This document shows positions 1-8,512 of a DNA stretch of 43,811 bases, in pieces (within the stretch, counting starts at the first letter, position 1; every line of letters starts with the position of its first letter). Location of the stretch: positions 1-43,811 of the forward strand of contig JAJZZA010000024.1 of the NCBI GenBank assembly GCA_021797825.1. Direction: 5' to 3'. The translations under genes and the position numbers were made by a program. Under the pieces are notes generated by a model, which worked only from the letters and a program-made list of their open reading frames with translations, ran no database searches and was not told the origin of the DNA. The stretch is from Bacillota bacterium (GTDB lineage Bacteria; Bacillota; Sulfobacillia; Sulfobacillales; Sulfobacillaceae).

Positions 1-1593
1 GAAGGGTCCATCGGGACGCTCTCAGGCCATAGCCCTTTCATCAAGCGCGTCCGTCGCCGGGGAATAGCATCCGTTCATGGTACAGTTCCCGGACAGCCAA
101 CCCGAGACTTTTTTGGCCAAATACCGTGAGGCCTTACAGTTTCTGGCTAAACCGGTTGACAAGGTTCCCGATAAGGGCGAACCCCCAGCCGGAAAGTGAT
201 GTCTGGGATGTATCCGGGGTTGGCGCCGAATCCATACAACGGATTCAGGTGCGAGTCCATGGGCCTTGCCGGGGTTCCGCGTATTTTCGATGAGGCGCAA
301 CTAGCCGACGGCGATGTCGCCCAGACCTGCGCCGAAGCGACCGAGCGCCGCGAAGGCTGTACATAGAGGCGCCGGCATCAGCCACGCCACGGAATGAGAA
401 GGGGTGAGTTTAAGCAGCCCAAGCATGCTGTTCAAAGCAAGGCCGTCTCCTCTGTCCGTTACGTTGCGCGGCAGGGGCTCCTGCCGACGGCCCGTGCGTC
501 TTGAGTGCTCTCCTGACTAGGTTACCTACGACATAGTATTCACGACATGACGGTCGTTTGTCAATAGGCAATAACCCGAACTGCGCAGATACTGGCTTGT
601 GCGGGTGAAAGAGCGTCCCCAACCGCTCGGGAACCAAAGTGAAACGTACCCCAATACGCTGGGAACGATACACACGCGGCGTGGCTGTTCTCGGTCGACG
701 CGTGCCGGGTTAAGACCGAGGTGGCGCCATGTTCCCCATTCGGACCCGTCATCGCAAGCAATCCGCGGACGGTGGTTTCAGCAAACGGTTCGCATGGGAC
801 TAAAGGTGGCATTGCTTCCCACCGAACCACGCGGGATCGGTAAAAAGCCATACTTAACGATGGGCCGTTATCGTGCTGGCGATTCGGCCGAGACGTGTTC
901 TGCGGGTCCGACGCAATACGCTGGGGTCCACCATTGATCCGGGCCACGCGTTTGCGGTGAGCAAACCTCTCCCGGAGGGATCGCGACGGGTATCCCTTAG
1001 GTCGGTTCACCGTCTGTGCCGGGCTAAATCGCGGCGGAGCAGATATGAAGATGGCGATATGGTCCGCGTCCGTTTTCCTGTCATATGTGAAGCCTTGCAT
1101 AATAAGGGGAGACTTATCGGAAGTCGGGTGAACGCAAAAAAACTGCGAGTGGGGAGCCTCAGACGGCTCCGGTAACTTTTCGTGCGCCGCCCGCGTTACA
1201 CACGCGTGGGTCAACACGGGCGGTGCAGGATTGCTGAGGAGCCCCCGGGTTTGAATGTCGGCGAGAATGGTTTGCCGCGTCAGACTTCCGTGGTGGGGAA
1301 GGAGATTTGGTTCGTGGCATGACGCCAACGATTACGGTGAAAAAGCACTTCGGGGGTTCACCCTGCCGGCACATCGCCGCCGGTGTGGCAACGGAAGTCG
1401 GAGGAGGCCACAGCCCTGGTGCGCGGATCGTACGACGAGAATCTTCGTCACTGCCGTCTCTCAAGCGATGTGAATCGGCGGTATTAAAGCAGAGCCACGC
1501 GATGATTGGAATTTTGAGTGCGGCCGTCTCTCGGTGCGATGAGGTTGGAATTCACCGGTATTTGGCCGACGATCGAGGAGGGTGCCCTGCCCA
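1..1593. other. Gene-poor decayed DNA
   Basis: I find no convincing gene here. Open frames exist on both strands, the longest about 255 codons on the minus strand, but they overlap one another, lack ribosome binding sites and show no recognisable family motif. One short frame at 77-199 on the plus strand reads as a plausible 40-residue protein tail rich in Pro and Lys, but it has no good start signal. The stretch is best described as intergenic or pseudogenised DNA before the mreB-like gene. Confidence 0.5.
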
Positions 1594-2619
1594 GTGAATC
1601 GCATCCGTATGGGATTTTCCCCGGATCTGGGGATCGATTTGGGAACCGCGAATACCGAAGTTTTTGTCAAGGGGCGAGGCGTTGTCCTGCAAGAGCCCTC
1701 TGTGGTGGCCATGGACCAGGGGACCGGGGAAATGATTGCGGTCGGACACCAGGCGCAACAAATGATCGGCCGGGCCCCGAGTCACGTCCAGGCGGCACAC
1801 CCGCTAAAAGACGGAGTAGTTGCTCATTTTGACGCCACGCGAGCCATGCTGAAACATTTCATAAACCAGTCGGGCCATCACCGCCCGGGGTCTCGTCCGC
1901 GGGTTGTTATCGGCGTACCGACCGACGTAACCGGCGTGGAGAAACTGGCGGTCAAAGAGGCCGTCGCAAGCGCTGGCGCTCGCGAATGCCTGCTGGTGGA
2001 AGAACCCATGGCGGCGGCCCTAGGTGCGGGATTGCCGGTCAGGGAGCCGGTTGGCAATATGATTGTGGATGTGGGAGGCGGAACCTGCGAGGTGGCCATC
2101 CTCTCGCTAGATGGCATTGTCTCCGCGACGTCGCGTCGTATTGCCGGGAACGAAATGGATGAGGCGATCGTCCGGCACGTCAGACGGACATACAACATGA
2201 TGATTGGGCAGCGCACGGCGGAAGCGGTCAAGGTCGCCATTGGCTCGGCTTTCCCCCTGGATCAGGAAGAAACCATGGAGGTGCGGGGACGCGATTTGGT
2301 GGCCGGTTTGCCCAAGACTTTGACTCTTACCGCCACGGAAATTCAGCAGGCGTTGGCAGGGCTAGTCAACAAGATTGTGGCCACAATTAGAGCCGGCTTA
2401 GAAGCGGCGCCCCCGGAATTGGCGGCTGACATCATGGATCGCGGCCTGGTGATAACGGGAGGAGGAGCGCTGCTGCGCAACTTTGATCGATTGGTGAGCG
2501 CCGAAACCGGTATACCGGTTTTCCGGACGGTCGATCCGCTGCTGACGGTGGTGCAAGGCACAGGTTTGGTCTTGGAAGATCATCGCCATTTGGAGGTCTT
2601 GCGCCGCCGCTTCCGTTAA
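1594..2619 (+). CDS. mreB: MreB/Mbl-like cell-shape actin homologue
   Basis: Bacterial actin of the MreB/Mbl family, which polymerises under the membrane and guides lateral cell-wall synthesis. The 341-residue length fits the family (about 330-345). Visible actin-fold motifs are phosphate-1 GIDLGTANT near residues 13-21, phosphate-2 VDVGGGTCE near 157-165 and the adenosine motif ITGGGALL near 286-293. I chose GTG at 1594 because the GAGGAGG at 1575-1581 is 12 nt upstream; GTG 1582 directly abuts that site, and ATG 1609 is also possible. No mreC or mreD follows, so the gene is solitary, which is common for Mbl or MreBH paralogues. Which paralogue it is cannot be told here. Confidence 0.9.
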   Translation: MNRIRMGFSPDLGIDLGTANTEVFVKGRGVVLQEPSVVAMDQGTGEMIAVGHQAQQMIGRAPSHVQAAHPLKDGVVAHFDATRAMLKHFINQSGHHRPGSRPRVVIGVPTDVTGVEKLAVKEAVASAGARECLLVEEPMAAALGAGLPVREPVGNMIVDVGGGTCEVAILSLDGIVSATSRRIAGNEMDEAIVRHVRRTYNMMIGQRTAEAVKVAIGSAFPLDQEETMEVRGRDLVAGLPKTLTLTATEIQQALAGLVNKIVATIRAGLEAAPPELAADIMDRGLVITGGGALLRNFDRLVSAETGIPVFRTVDPLLTVVQGTGLVLEDHRHLEVLRRRFR

Positions 2620-3338
2620 GGTCTGACGGGGGGAGGTCGTTTTTCGGTGACGAGAGCTGATGTCGCACGATTAGCGGGGTGAGGGGCCAACCCTGGGTGA
2701 CCTGGCGGGGATCTCTGCGTAACCCGTGGCGATACGATTGCGCTCAGTCTAGGATGCCGGCCGTACGCTGTTGTCCGGTGGGGCCGACAATCGGCGCAAG
2801 GCCCGCAAATCGTCTCTACAAACAACAGATGGCGCGGGCGACCTCGAGCGTTCTGTCCTCATCGCTCAAAATCCCCAATTGTTTCACGCTCCCCACGCGT
2901 GATCCCCTTTTGGGGGACTGGACACCAGTCCGTCCCGAACTGGGGGGACGAACGGAGGCGGGGGATTCTTGCGAGCATTCCCCGCGCGTGGGCGTTACTC
3001 GCCCAGGGTGAGGCCAACGCCCTCTATACTCCTCGCGTCGCACAATTGATGATTTAGGCAGCCGACTTGAAGACTGGGAATTTGCGTGTCAACAGGATGT
3101 TGCGCTGGGCTTGATGGACATGGCTCGCTCCTGACCCTCTTACGCCCTAGTAATAAACGCTTCGCAGAAATAAGTCAAGCCTTAGCGGACGGATGCTCCG
3201 GAAGGCTTGCGCCAATGAGACGATTCTGCCGCCCTCAGTCCGCCGCTATCGCTGGTGTAGCTGACGGCTTGTTTTGACCAAAAGTTGACGGTGTCCGTTG
3301 TCTAGGATTTGCTGGTCGCCGTGTCCACCGCGGCGCGT
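2620..3338. other. Intergenic stretch with a gene relic
   Basis: No intact gene is visible between mreB and the minus-strand terminator at 3339. The only interpretable content is a degraded fragment of a GntR-regulator ligand domain at 3025-3125, listed separately. Confidence 0.55.
3025..3125 (+). pseudogene. Relic fragment of GntR FCD domain (copy A)
   Basis: About 100 bp that align closely with 25893-25992 (copy B) and, in reverse, with 23963-24062 (copy C, inside a recognisable GntR pseudogene). The conceptual peptide contains DDLG, LEDWE and CQQDVALGLM, the pattern of the first helices of the FCD ligand-binding domain. There is no DNA-binding domain upstream and the frame is broken on both sides. 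It is a remnant, not a functional gene. Confidence 0.55.
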
Positions 3339-3366
3339 AAAAAAGGGGGTAGCCAAAGCTACCCCC
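3339..3366 (-). terminator. Rho-independent terminator
   Basis: A perfect 9-bp stem (GGGGGTAGC, 3345-3353, with GCTACCCCC, 3358-3366) and a 4-nt loop. Read on the minus strand it is followed by a run of six T (the A run at 3339-3344). It ends the minus-strand transcript that begins near 4045. Confidence 0.85.
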
Positions 3367-3379
3367 CTGCGGCAGCCGG

Positions 3380-3617
3380 TCAGTCGGCGATATCGGTCGG
3401 CGGTGGCAGGATCGCCCGTAACCAATCATGCCGCTCGGCCCGGGACACGGGAAACGGCTGTCGGCGCACCCATCGGCGCCAGTGCCAAAAGGCATATACC
3501 CGGTGCAAGGTGGCCGTGGCCCGATAGACGGCGAGCCAAGGGGCCGCTCCCCCGCCAGGGCTTGGCAATACCACGCCCACACCGCACGATCCGCCTCCGC
3601 CCACGTGACGTGATGAC
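3380..3617 (-). pseudogene. Possible frameshifted C-terminal remnant
   Basis: Beneath the 3' part of the neighbouring long frame, two other minus-strand frames together spell a more protein-like sequence. One gives VTWAEADRAVWAWYCQALAGE; after a slip in the G-rich run near 3550 the other continues through APWLAVYRATATLHRVYAFW and ends with a stop at 3380, directly before the terminator. This suggests the end of an older Trp/Arg-rich gene with a one-base indel. The family is not recognised and the reading is tentative. Confidence 0.3.
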
Positions 3618-3989
3618 ACTATTGATAAAACTGTAGGCAGACTGAGCTTGTTGCCAAGCGAGGTTCAAGCTGTTTAAAGCGTTGGTACCATCCGCATTGA
3701 TCGGCCCCACCGCTGCGGTGTTATACCAACTATACGTGTCACAAAACATCGTAAATTGACCACTGCCGGTGCCAATGACAAGACTGTCCGCACATAATTG
3801 ATCTAGCACTTTAGACATGGCAGGACCGCCAACGACAATCACGAGCTCACTACTCTTAATCCAGTTGGCGGCTTGCACCACATCGCCCGTAATTTGAGCC
3901 ACTGGAGTTCCCGCATCATTGGCGGCCCAAAAAGCCGCACCTAAATCGAGGGGAGCATCACCATAAAAATAAATCGCGGTATTCGCCAT
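3426..3989 (-). CDS. Protein of unknown function under a tandem-repeat promoter
   Basis: I do not recognise this family. The first ~128 residues look like a genuine small alpha/beta domain: a MANTAIYFYGDAP start, an ELVIVVGGPAM strand-loop and a NLAWQQAQSAYSFINSVI helix. There is no signal peptide or membrane segment. The last ~58 residues are Arg/Gly-rich and look like read-through of another frame, so the natural protein may be shorter. ATG 3989 is preceded by AAGGAGG at 9 nt; GTG 3992 is possible. Base composition is clearly lower in GC than in the neighbours, suggesting acquisition. The gene lies just downstream of an orphan OmpR-type regulator gene and of six 11-bp direct repeats, so it is a likely regulatory target. 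Confidence 0.6.
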   Translation of the reverse strand: MANTAIYFYGDAPLDLGAAFWAANDAGTPVAQITGDVVQAANWIKSSELVIVVGGPAMSKVLDQLCADSLVIGTGSGQFTMFCDTYSWYNTAAVGPINADGTNALNSLNLAWQQAQSAYSFINSVITSRGRRRIVRCGRGIAKPWRGSGPLARRLSGHGHLAPGICLLALAPMGAPTAVSRVPGRAA

Positions 3990-4083
3990 CACGTAAACCC
4001 TCCTTGGTGCCAGAACTTTAACAAGAAGCTCTGGAAGATGGATTTAGTGTACATGCCGAATCTGACGCCTAGTTGACGCGAAC

Positions 4084-4149
4084 CTCATTCGTATCTCATT
4101 TGTACCTCATTTGTACCTCACGATAATCTCACGATAATCTTACGCGGAG
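4084..4149 (-). promoter_or_regulatory. Six tandem 11-bp direct repeats, probable operator
   Basis: CTCA or CTTA starts at 4084, 4095, 4106, 4117, 4128 and 4139, an exact 11-bp step. Units 2 and 3 are identical, as are units 4 and 5. Direct repeats with about one helical turn of spacing are the classic binding array of OmpR/PhoB/SARP winged-helix proteins. The array lies upstream of the minus-strand gene starting at 3989. A TACACT -10 candidate sits at 4046-4051 (minus strand) with no good -35, consistent with an activator-dependent promoter. The sixth unit overlaps the stop codon of the upstream regulator gene. Confidence 0.75.
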
Positions 4150-4499
4150 GCCGATGACAGACCCGGTGGCCACGTGGCTACGCAAGCCGGATCCACATCC
4201 AAGAGATAGCCCGCCGCCCGGCGGGTCACGAGGAACTGCGGATGATGCGGATCGGGTCCGAGGTCCTGACGCAGGTGATAGATTCGGGTAAAGAGATCGC
4301 TAGCGGTCCGCAATTCCCCAGGCCATCCGGCCTGCAACAGGTGCGACTCGGGGAGCACGTGATTGGGATGCCGGATCAAACACCGTAAGATCTGATAGGC
4401 CCGCGCCGATAAGGCGAGAAACTGATCACCTTGCCAAATGCCTTGGCGATCCAAATCCACCCGCGTGTGTGGCCCCAGAGAAATTTGTTGCGTATCCAT
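4140..4499 (-). CDS. Orphan OmpR/PhoB-type winged-helix regulator
   Basis: A 119-residue protein consisting essentially of one Trans_reg_C winged-helix DNA-binding domain. The family pattern is clear: LSARAYQILRCLIRHPN (start of the helical part), HLLQAGWPGE, SDLFTRIYHLRQDLG (recognition helix region) and LVTRRAAGYLL (wing hairpin). No receiver domain precedes it, so control by a partner kinase is not evident. ATG 4499 follows an excellent AAAGGAGG at about 8 nt. The gene is co-oriented with the unknown gene ending at 3426, and the 11-bp repeats between them are the expected kind of target, so it probably controls that gene. Confidence 0.8.
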   Translation of the reverse strand: MDTQQISLGPHTRVDLDRQGIWQGDQFLALSARAYQILRCLIRHPNHVLPESHLLQAGWPGELRTASDLFTRIYHLRQDLGPDPHHPQFLVTRRAAGYLLDVDPACVATWPPGLSSASA

Positions 4500-5584
4500 C
4501 CGTATGCCCTCCTTTCCGGAGACGGAAATCCGACAGCCCGCTGGGATTGCTCAAGGAGGGAGGAAGACTGCAGCCTGGCAATCCGTCCCTGCCGAATGGC
4601 TGGAGAGAGGACCCAGCCCTTTGCGACCCCGGGTTACCCACGGGTGTGCCCGTGTGTGTCAATTATTGGAAGAGCGCCGAATGAGGGAGACAAGTTACAC
4701 CAGCCACCCCGCGTGAGGTAACATAATGTCTGTTTTATCGGGACCTCCCCCCGGATCCCTCCCAATGCAAGGGTGATTTTGGACCCTGAGCGCCCGGGAG
4801 CCCCGATGAGCGCCCCGTACATGCCTAGCCAAAGCGATCAAAGTCAGCGAACGGCAAACTCCGGATTTCATCGTGTTACGGGGTGATCGAATAAAAAAAA
4901 GTCCACTGGTATCGGCCAAACAATCGATGATCGCCTGTTCGAACGGCCCAAACTTCGGATAGGACCGTCCAGCTATCGTGTCGCTAATTACAAAACGCAA
5001 GACTTCGTCCGCGCGAAGTATATCCGGTTACCCGAGGGTCGCCGGTTACGTTTCCGGCTCGTTGACCGCATCCGGTGACCGTCGGGTCTTGATGACGCGA
5101 TGCATTTTACGACCCCCACACTTGCGGGAGGAACCCCCTGTAGCGACCGATAAGGTCCGGCCCCCCCTGATCACCCACCAACTGCTCGTGCCAGCGGCAT
5201 TGCGCACACGCGTGGCCTGGGGAAACTGGATGATCACCTGGTTCTCGGCCCGTTCGGGGTCCCACCGCGGAATCAGGAAAAAACCTGTCACCTAGCGGTG
5301 AGCGGTTTATTCCCTGATTTAGCAAAGGGGTTTACGGCGCATTGGATAACCTGAGGAAAATATCATGACCGTCGACCGCGTCGCCGACCGACGCATCTTG
5401 ACACACGATAAGCATAGCGTGAAAATGAACTCGTGAAACAGCCATCGCAAGCAAACGACGCGGGAGAGCCAGGTGAACGGATGCACAGGGGATGGTTCGC
5501 ATACAGGCGCTCGACGTAATGCCTTCCAGAGGAAAGCCGCAATTTTTTCCGCCAGACGACGGAAACGAAGGGAAGCTTCGGGAC
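4500..5584. other. Decayed gene remnants, minus strand
   Basis: No intact gene. On the minus strand several short frames carry protein-like stretches (for example VISDTIAGRSYPKFGPFEQA near 4950-5000 and NQVIIQFPQATRVRNAAGTS near 5180-5240) interrupted by stops and frame changes. They look like one or more pseudogenes beyond recognition. No family can be assigned. Confidence 0.45.
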
Positions 5585-6457
5585 ATGGGCGGACCACAAA
5601 CAACCCCGCATCCTTATCATGGCCGCAAGGTCGCTCTAGCCACCAAACACCAGAAAGAACGGTCACTGGGGCAACCTTTAAAGCATGCGGTTGGCCTCAA
5701 ATTAGTGGTACCCGCCGGTCTGGACACCGATCTCCTCGGAACGTTCAGCGGCGAGGTTGATCGTAAGGGTACTCCGCGGGAAGTGGCTCTGCAGAAGGCG
5801 CGGCTGGGAATGAAAGCTGCTGGCCTGACTTTAGGCTTGGCCAGCGAGGGCAGCTTTGGTCCTGACCCTCGCTTGCCTTTTGTCCCCGCCGATCATGAGC
5901 TGCTGGGGTTTGTTGACGATGATTTGGGCATTGAGGTGATCGAACAGGTTATTAGTTCCAACACCAACTTTGCCCATGAGGCGGCCAGAACGTTGGAAGA
6001 TCTGACGGATTTTCTACGGCGGGCACGTTTTCCCTCGCATGGGTTAATCGTCCGACCGAACTCCGGACTGCAGCCCGGGTTTTTGTTCAAAGATATTACC
6101 ACCATTGAAGCGCTGAAAGAAGCGGTGGAGCAGTGCGCTTGCGTTTCAGCGGATGGCCTAGCGCATGTCGAAACGGACATGCGCGCGCATCGGAACCCGA
6201 CTCGGCGAGCGGTGCTGCGCGAGGTTGCGGAGGGACTCGGCCGTCGGCTAAAAAGCGTCTGTCCTGAATGCGGGACGCCGGGCTGGGGATTGGTTGATGT
6301 GAGCCGGGGACTGCCCTGCGAATGGTGTGGGGGGGAAACCGAGTTGGTGCGCACCGAGGTCTATGGTTGTCCGCGTTGTCTATATCGCGAGAACCGCCCC
6401 CGGAGCGACGGCTTAGAGGCCGCGTCACCCGGAGACTGCGCTTGGTGTAATCCCTAA
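5585..6457 (+). CDS. DUF6671 family protein
   Basis: Matches the DUF6671 pattern throughout: an N-terminal YHGRKVALATKHQKE segment, DTDLLGTFSGEV, LGLASEGSFGPDP, SNTNFAHEA, FPSHGLIVRP and ETDMRAHRNPTR. It ends in a cysteine-rich tail with CPEC, CEWC, CPRC and CAWC pairs, likely two small zinc sites. The molecular function of the family is unknown. I chose ATG 5585 (290 residues) because family members begin shortly before YHGRK; the frame stays open upstream to 5492 but that part looks unrelated. A weak GAAGGGAAG lies about 12 nt upstream. It is followed, about 100 bp later, by folC on the same strand. Confidence 0.8.
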   Translation: MGGPQTTPHPYHGRKVALATKHQKERSLGQPLKHAVGLKLVVPAGLDTDLLGTFSGEVDRKGTPREVALQKARLGMKAAGLTLGLASEGSFGPDPRLPFVPADHELLGFVDDDLGIEVIEQVISSNTNFAHEAARTLEDLTDFLRRARFPSHGLIVRPNSGLQPGFLFKDITTIEALKEAVEQCACVSADGLAHVETDMRAHRNPTRRAVLREVAEGLGRRLKSVCPECGTPGWGLVDVSRGLPCEWCGGETELVRTEVYGCPRCLYRENRPRSDGLEAASPGDCAWCNP

Positions 6458-6564
6458 ACCGGACCTTTCGTCCCAGCCCCGTGAGGCGGCGGGGCGGGTT
6501 ACCGTGCTGGCTGGCCGGCGAAGAGGGGTGATGATCCCACAGGAATAATGATGGAGAAGGGGGA

Positions 6565-7971
6565 GTGACAGCGACGACTTATAGGGAAGCTGTCACTTAT
6601 CTGCGTTCGTTGGAACGGTTTGGCATGCGACCCGGGCTGCAACGCACGGTCGAATTGTTACGCCGCCTGGGGAATCCGCATCAAGCGAATTATCACGTCT
6701 TCCATATCACCGGAACCAACGGCAAGGGGTCGGTGAGCAGCATGGTGGCAGCGGCGTTGCGGGCGGGTGGATACAAGACCGGCCTTTACACCTCACCGGC
6801 GCTGGAGCTGTTTCGAGAACGCATCCAGATTCAGGGGCGCCCTATTTCCGAATCGCGGGTAGCGCGGTTGCTTACCCGGGTCAAGCTCGCGGTGGAGGCG
6901 ATGGTGCGTGCGGGTTTCGAACAGCCTACGGAATTTGAGGTGACCACCGCACTGGCCTTCCTGCACTACGCCGAAGCGGGTGTCGATGCGCTGGTCTTGG
7001 AAGTGGGCCTGGGCGGCCGCTTCGATGCGACCAATGTGGTGGACAGGCCATTGGTAACGGTTGTCACCAACGTGTCGCTGGATCACATGGACGTGTTGGG
7101 TGCAACCGTTGAACGGATCGCGTGGAACAAGGCCGGGATCATCAAACCGGGGGTTCCGTGTGTCACGGCCGCGTCCGATGGGGCGCAGCGCGTTCTGCGC
7201 CAGGAGGCGCAGGCGATGGGTGCGCCGCTGATTGACGCACGTTCCGGGGTGCGCGCTCATTTCACCTCGGTGCATGGACAACGGATTTCGCTGCGAGTGG
7301 GGGAAACCGTGTATTCCGATTTGGAGTTGTCCTTGCTCGGCCGCCATCAGGTGCAAAACGCGGCGGTGGCTCTTCAGGCTTTGGAGGCCGCGCGTCAACA
7401 GGGACTGCCGCTTGCGGAGGGGGCCATCCGGGAGGGGCTCCGCAGCGCCCGATGGCCGGGGCGCTTCGAAGTGTGGGATGCCGAAGGGCCGGTTCCGGTG
7501 GTGCTGGATTGCGCTCATAACGAGGCCAGCATGGCTGCCCTGGCGGACGCTCTGCGCGAATATTTTCCGGATCGGCTAGCGGTGGCGGTATTGGGGATGC
7601 TGGCGGACAAAGAGGTTGGGCCTTCCATCCACCATCTCCTGCCGCGTCTTCGAGCTGCCGTAGTCACCACCCCCGGCAGTCCGCGCGCCTTGGCTGCCGC
7701 TGGCCTGGCGGCCCAACTTCCCGCAAGCCTGGTGGTGGAGGTTGCACCGGACCCGGAGCGGGCCCTCGCCCAAGCCCGTCGGATGTTGCGGGCGGGAGAG
7801 TTGCTGCTTATCACCGGGTCGTGTTATCTGGTCGGACCACTGCGCCGAACGTTGGCCGCCCGCCCGGCAGAGGCTAAACCGGATGTTGCCTTTTCGTCGG
7901 GGCGAAACCTGGCCAACCGCCAAAAGATTGGCGGGTTGTCCTCTCATCTCGCGGATCATTTTCGGTCGTAA
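6565..7971 (+). CDS. folC: Folylpolyglutamate/dihydrofolate synthase
   Basis: A Mur-ligase-family enzyme that adds glutamate to folates and may also make dihydrofolate from dihydropteroate, ATP-dependent and cytosolic. Seen: an N-terminal YLRSLERFGMRPGL, the P-loop TGTNGKGSVSSM near residues 49-60, YTSPALELFRERI, LEVGLGGRFDATNVV, VSLDHMDVLG and the C-terminal ligase domain with VLDCAHNEASM. At 468 residues it is about 35 longer than usual, with a Ser/Arg-rich tail. GTG 6565 is the assigned start; AAGGGGG ends only 1-2 nt before it, so its start context is odd. A six-codon reading frame beginning at ATG 6548 ends exactly on this start (GTGA overlap) and may couple translation. Confidence 0.92.
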   Translation: MTATTYREAVTYLRSLERFGMRPGLQRTVELLRRLGNPHQANYHVFHITGTNGKGSVSSMVAAALRAGGYKTGLYTSPALELFRERIQIQGRPISESRVARLLTRVKLAVEAMVRAGFEQPTEFEVTTALAFLHYAEAGVDALVLEVGLGGRFDATNVVDRPLVTVVTNVSLDHMDVLGATVERIAWNKAGIIKPGVPCVTAASDGAQRVLRQEAQAMGAPLIDARSGVRAHFTSVHGQRISLRVGETVYSDLELSLLGRHQVQNAAVALQALEAARQQGLPLAEGAIREGLRSARWPGRFEVWDAEGPVPVVLDCAHNEASMAALADALREYFPDRLAVAVLGMLADKEVGPSIHHLLPRLRAAVVTTPGSPRALAAAGLAAQLPASLVVEVAPDPERALAQARRMLRAGELLLITGSCYLVGPLRRTLAARPAEAKPDVAFSSGRNLANRQKIGGLSSHLADHFRS

Positions 7972-8320
7972 TCGAAACGTTCGCGAGGACCGTTGCCCCA
8001 GGGCGGATGGTGACGACGGCACGCTTATAGAGCGCCGAAGATTGGAGATGATGACCAGGAACTGTTGCGCAGTTCGGACCCTTGCGGGCGGCCGGGCTTG
8101 GCGGGAGCCGGGCCTGATGTCCCGACACGGGATTCTAAACGGCCTTCGCAACCGAACTCGGCGGTGTTGGCAGGCAGGGATTCAGCTGCGCAGACAGAAC
8201 GAGGAACGGGTGCCAGGGCCAGGCTGACCGGCCGAATTTTGTAATCGGGCGGGTTAGAAACGGCGATGCCGGCAGAACCAGGCGCCAGTCGGCTTGTCAT
8301 AGGATGAGGAGGAATGCGCG
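7972..8320. other. Intergenic stretch
   Basis: About 350 bp between folC and the small zinc protein. I see no gene and no clear terminator. Only the last 20 bases are interpretable, as the ribosome binding site of the next gene. Confidence 0.5.
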
Positions 8321-8488
8321 ATGGATTGCGACACCTGCGAAGGGCACGGCGAGTGGGTGTGTACGGAGTGCGGCAACGCCGCGGCGCTGGCGTCGGGTGA
8401 GCCGCAAGCGGAGACTTGCGGAAAATGCGGCGGAATCGGTTATGTGATCTGTCCCGCTTGTGGCGGGAACGGAATTTTGGAGCAGTAA
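8321..8488 (+). CDS. Mini DnaJ-type zinc-finger protein
   Basis: A 55-residue protein almost entirely made of CxxC pairs of the DnaJ central-domain kind: CDTCEGHG near residue 3, CTEC near 14, CGKCGGIG near 33 and CPACGGNG near 44. The CxxCxGxG spacing is that of the two zinc centres of DnaJ, without J domain or substrate domain. AGGAGG sits 8 nt before ATG 8321, an ideal arrangement. The stop is only 24 nt before the isocitrate dehydrogenase gene, so the two are probably co-transcribed. A role as a folding or metal helper for that enzyme is a guess. Confidence 0.75.
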   Translation: MDCDTCEGHGEWVCTECGNAAALASGEPQAETCGKCGGIGYVICPACGGNGILEQ

Positions 8489-8512
8489 GTCAACAGAACG
8501 GAGAATGTGACC

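Noticed and set aside
561-1328. A 255-codon minus-strand frame near the window start
   Set aside because: Low-complexity Ser/Pro/Arg-rich product, no ribosome binding site, no family motif, and competing frames of similar quality on the other strand.
4084-4149. A CRISPR array at the short repeats
   Set aside because: The repeats are 11 bp, contiguous and without spacers, so they fit a regulator-binding array, not CRISPR.
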